A stretch of 64,000 bases of DNA from Paracoccaceae bacterium (GTDB lineage Bacteria; Pseudomonadota; Alphaproteobacteria; Rhodobacterales; Rhodobacteraceae). Made by a program: the position numbers and the translations under genes. Shown one piece after another: positions 61,991 to 64,000 of this stretch; the stretch's first letter is position 1, and each line of letters begins with the position of its first letter. The notes under the pieces are model-generated. The model was not told the origin of the DNA. It ran no database searches and was given only the letters and a program-made list of their open reading frames with translations. The stretch covers positions 1 to 64,000 of the forward strand of contig JANZZL010000031.1 in NCBI GenBank assembly GCA_026419405.1, given 5' to 3'.

Positions 61991-63094
61991 ATGCGCCGGC
62001 TCGCGCATGTCTGCCTGGTGCTGGCGGCGCTCGGCAACGGCGCGGCGGCGCTCTGGGCCCTGTCGCGGACCCCCTTCGCGGCCCCGCTCGTCGCGCGGAG
62101 CGAGGCGGAGCTGCGCCTGGCCTTCGAGCGGGCGATGCTGCGCGAGGCGGCGCCCGAGCGGCTGATCCCGCGGCTGGAGGAGGCGGTGGCGGCGGGCGAC
62201 CGCGACCGGACGGAGATGCTCGCGGCCTTCGCGCGGCGGCGGGGCGTTCCGATCCCGCCCGCGACGGCGGCCGCGGCGCATGCGCTGCTCGCGCCGCCCG
62301 GTGTGCTGGAGCAGGCGCTCGACTGCGGCGCCTGCGCCTGGAATCCCGAGACCTGCGACTCGCTTCGGCAGATGGCGGCCTGCGCGCTGCCGGTGGAGCT
62401 CACCCCGGCGGGCGACCTCAACGCGCTGCGCCGGCAGGCAGCGAACTGGCTTGTGGGCGAGGAGGTGGACCGGATCGAGGCCGGGCTTGCGGTCGCCGGC
62501 CTGGGCGCGACCGCGCTCGTCGCCGTCAGCGGGGGGGCGAGCTACATCCTCAAGACGGGCGCGAGCGCGGCGCGGCTGGCCCGCCGCATGGGCACGCTCA
62601 CCCCCGGCCTGACGCGGGTGCTCGGCGAGGCGACCGACGTGCCGGTGGCCTGGAACCGCGTGCTGCCCTACCTCGTCGGGCGCGCCCCGCTCGAGGAGGT
62701 GGCCGACCTCTCGCGCCTGGCGCGCGTCGGAGCGATCGCCGAGGACCTCGGCGCGGTGGCGCGCCACACCTCGCCGGTGGAGACCCTGGCGCTGCTGCGC
62801 CACGTTGACAGTGCCGAGGACGCCGCGCGGCTGCGGCGGCTGTCGGCGGTGGCCGGGGCCGAGACGCGGGTGACGATGGAGCTGCTGGGCAAGGCGCGCG
62901 CGTTCCGCATGCTGGTTCGCCTCGCCGACATCGTGCTGGCCGCGATCGGGCTCGTGGCGCTGTTCCTCGCGCAGGTCGGCTCGGCGCTGGTCTCGCTGCT
63001 CGTTGCCCTGCTGCGCCGGGCGGTGCGGCCGCGCCCCGTTGCGCGCCCGCGAAAGCCGCGCCATGATCGCGCCGCCATGGGAGGCGGCGGATGA
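61991..63094 (+). CDS. uncharacterised membrane protein
   Basis: A 367-residue protein I do not recognise. Hydrophobic segments are at the N-terminus (LAHVCLVLAALGNGAAALWA), in the middle (AGLAVAGLGATALVAVSGGA) and near the C-terminus (IVLAAIGLVALFLAQVGSAL, VSLLVALLRR). The first soluble part has ALDCGACAWNPETCDSL, three Cys in a short stretch, possibly a disulfide in the periplasm; the second soluble part is helical. It begins one base after the aminotransferase and overlaps the universal stress protein gene by 4 bases. No enzyme motif was found. Confidence 0.75.
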   Translation: MRRLAHVCLVLAALGNGAAALWALSRTPFAAPLVARSEAELRLAFERAMLREAAPERLIPRLEEAVAAGDRDRTEMLAAFARRRGVPIPPATAAAAHALLAPPGVLEQALDCGACAWNPETCDSLRQMAACALPVELTPAGDLNALRRQAANWLVGEEVDRIEAGLAVAGLGATALVAVSGGASYILKTGASAARLARRMGTLTPGLTRVLGEATDVPVAWNRVLPYLVGRAPLEEVADLSRLARVGAIAEDLGAVARHTSPVETLALLRHVDSAEDAARLRRLSAVAGAETRVTMELLGKARAFRMLVRLADIVLAAIGLVALFLAQVGSALVSLLVALLRRAVRPRPVARPRKPRHDRAAMGGGG

Positions 63095-63546
63095 GAAAGT
63101 TCCTTGTCGTCCTCGACGACAGCCGGGAATGCCTGAACGCGATGCGCTTTGCGGCGATGCGGGCGGCGAAGACCGGCGGGGGGGTGACGATCCTCTCGGT
63201 CATCCCGCCGGAGGAGCTCCAGCACTGGATCGGCGTGCGCGACATCATGCGCGAGGAGGCGCGCGCGCGGATCGAGGCGCATTTCGAGGTCTTCGCCAAG
63301 TGGATGCGCGACCGGCAGGGGGTGAACCCCGAGCTGGTGATCCGCGAGGGGGAGCCGGTGGCCGAGATCCTGGCGCAGATCCGCGAGGACCCCGAGATCG
63401 GGGTGCTCGTGCTCGGCGCCGGGACCGACAAGTCGGGGCCGGGGCCGCTGGTCACGCAGCTCTCGCGCACCGCCGGCACGCTGCCGGTGCCGATCACCAT
63501 CGTTCCGGGCGAGCTGTCGCGCGAACGGCTCGAGGCCGTGACCTGA
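63091..63546 (+). CDS. universal stress protein UspA family
   Basis: A 151-residue UspA-fold protein. KFLVVLDDSRECLNAMRFAA opens the fold (Asp at the end of strand 1), and EIGVLVLGAGTDKSGPGPLV with TAGTLPVPITIVPGEL resembles the ATP-binding G-2x-G-9x-G motif, although the glycine spacing is only partial. It is translationally coupled to the membrane protein (ATGA). It should be cytoplasmic; the stress signal is unknown. Confidence 0.87.
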   Translation: MRKFLVVLDDSRECLNAMRFAAMRAAKTGGGVTILSVIPPEELQHWIGVRDIMREEARARIEAHFEVFAKWMRDRQGVNPELVIREGEPVAEILAQIREDPEIGVLVLGAGTDKSGPGPLVTQLSRTAGTLPVPITIVPGELSRERLEAVT

Positions 63547-63551
63547 GGGCT

Positions 63552-64000
63552 CGGGGCGCGAGGCGGATCGCGACCGGCGCAAGGCCGGGAAGGTCCGCCC
63601 CGGCGCGCCGGTGCTCGCCTGGCGCCACGGGAAGCGCCCGCGCGAGCGTGCCGGTCGCGGCGGTCCCGCCGATGCCGCCGGGGAGCTCGCCAGGCGTCAT
63701 CCCCGGCCGGGGCGGCGCGGCGGGGCGCAGCACGATCCCGGGCTCGCTGCGCGGCTCGGCGAAGGGCGCGAGGCCCGATGGCCGTCCGTCCGGCGGCCGC
63801 ACGGTGCCGTCGTGGACGAAGCTCCGGATCGGCGCGCGGAGGCCGTGTTCGTCCCGGATCGCGCGGTTGGTGAAGCCGAGCTTGCGGCCGACCGGGCGCT
63901 CGCCCCCGCGCGCGGCGGAGCGCCGCGAGCGCCGCCGCCGCGTGGTAGGCCTCGGGGAGGCCGAAGCCGGGGTCGGCGTCGGTGAAGGGGGCAAGGGGGC
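63552..64000 (-). pseudogene. broken 2-keto-4-pentenoate hydratase/FAH-family gene, runs out of window
   Basis: Minus-strand pieces of a hydratase are recognisable in two frames. PFTDADPGFGLPEAYHAAAA (63988-63930 region) continues, after a shift at the C-run 63903-63907, as PVGRKLGFTNRAIRDEHGLR and APIRSFVHDGTV, then FAEPRSEPGIVL, where the family has EPEI and a Glu metal ligand is now Gly. Next comes PGMTPGEL, followed directly by TGTLARALPVAPGE and LPGL, the family C-terminus; about 100 residues of the middle are missing. Removing one C from the run restores the first frame. No in-frame stop exists before the uspA gene. The 5' end is beyond 64000. Confidence 0.7.

Noticed and set aside
1-64000. 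tRNA, rRNA, insertion sequence or phage genes
   Set aside because: No cloverleaf, rRNA segment, transposase motif or terminal inverted repeats were noticed in the gaps or coding regions.

Overview
The window is very GC-rich and densely coded, with overlapping gene starts and stops. It looks like a chromosomal segment of an alphaproteobacterium of the Rhodobacterales (Rhodobacter/Paracoccus-like). The evidence is an RpoHII-type sigma factor behind an ECF sigma-E-like promoter, the block yraN-rsmI / lppC-glnD-murJ / rhomboid-like / trpS, and a coaBC-dut-(membrane-anchored ThiF) block. The assignment is inferred from gene content and style; no rRNA or tRNA was seen.

Region 1 (1-5.3 kb): the 3' part of a large secreted PA14/G8/beta-helix protein with a Gly-Thr repeat linker, a terminator, then a GMC flavoprotein overlapping a small twin-arginine protein.

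Region 2 (5.4-33 kb): an exopolysaccharide or capsule locus of Wzx/Wzy type. It holds a sugar aminotransferase, about nine glycosyltransferases (GT61, GT4, GT2, WecG/TagA, WavE types), a Wzy-like polymerase, a Wzx-like flippase, two carbohydrate deacetylases of different folds, a methyltransferase, an SGNH-like protein, an ExoY/WbaP-type priming transferase, and a chain-length protein, split tyrosine kinase and ExeA-like ATPase. A compact operon at 12.6-18.2 kb combines two unusual nucleotidyltransferases, a cupin, a HAD phosphatase and a GDPD-fold protein with WavE and the flippase; it is the best candidate for an undescribed activated-precursor pathway. Two paralogous small membrane proteins lie between the ATPase and the priming transferase. 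No outer-membrane exporter (Wza) and no exosortase are present in the window.

Region 3 (33-43.3 kb): a secreted RTX-tailed protein, GDP-mannose supply (manC, manB), a Gfo/Idh/MocA dehydrogenase with a TIM-barrel isomerase, and a dimethylglycine/sarcosine dehydrogenase-like protein.

Region 4 (43.3-64 kb): mostly housekeeping genes: ThiF-like, dut, coaBC, ChaN-like, RpoHII-like sigma factor, cobU, comM (with CtrA-like boxes upstream), an esterase, gshB, yraN, rsmI, lppC, glnD, murJ, a degenerate rhomboid, trpS, a class IV aminotransferase, a membrane protein and a universal stress protein. The window ends in what appears to be a broken 2-keto-4-pentenoate hydratase gene.
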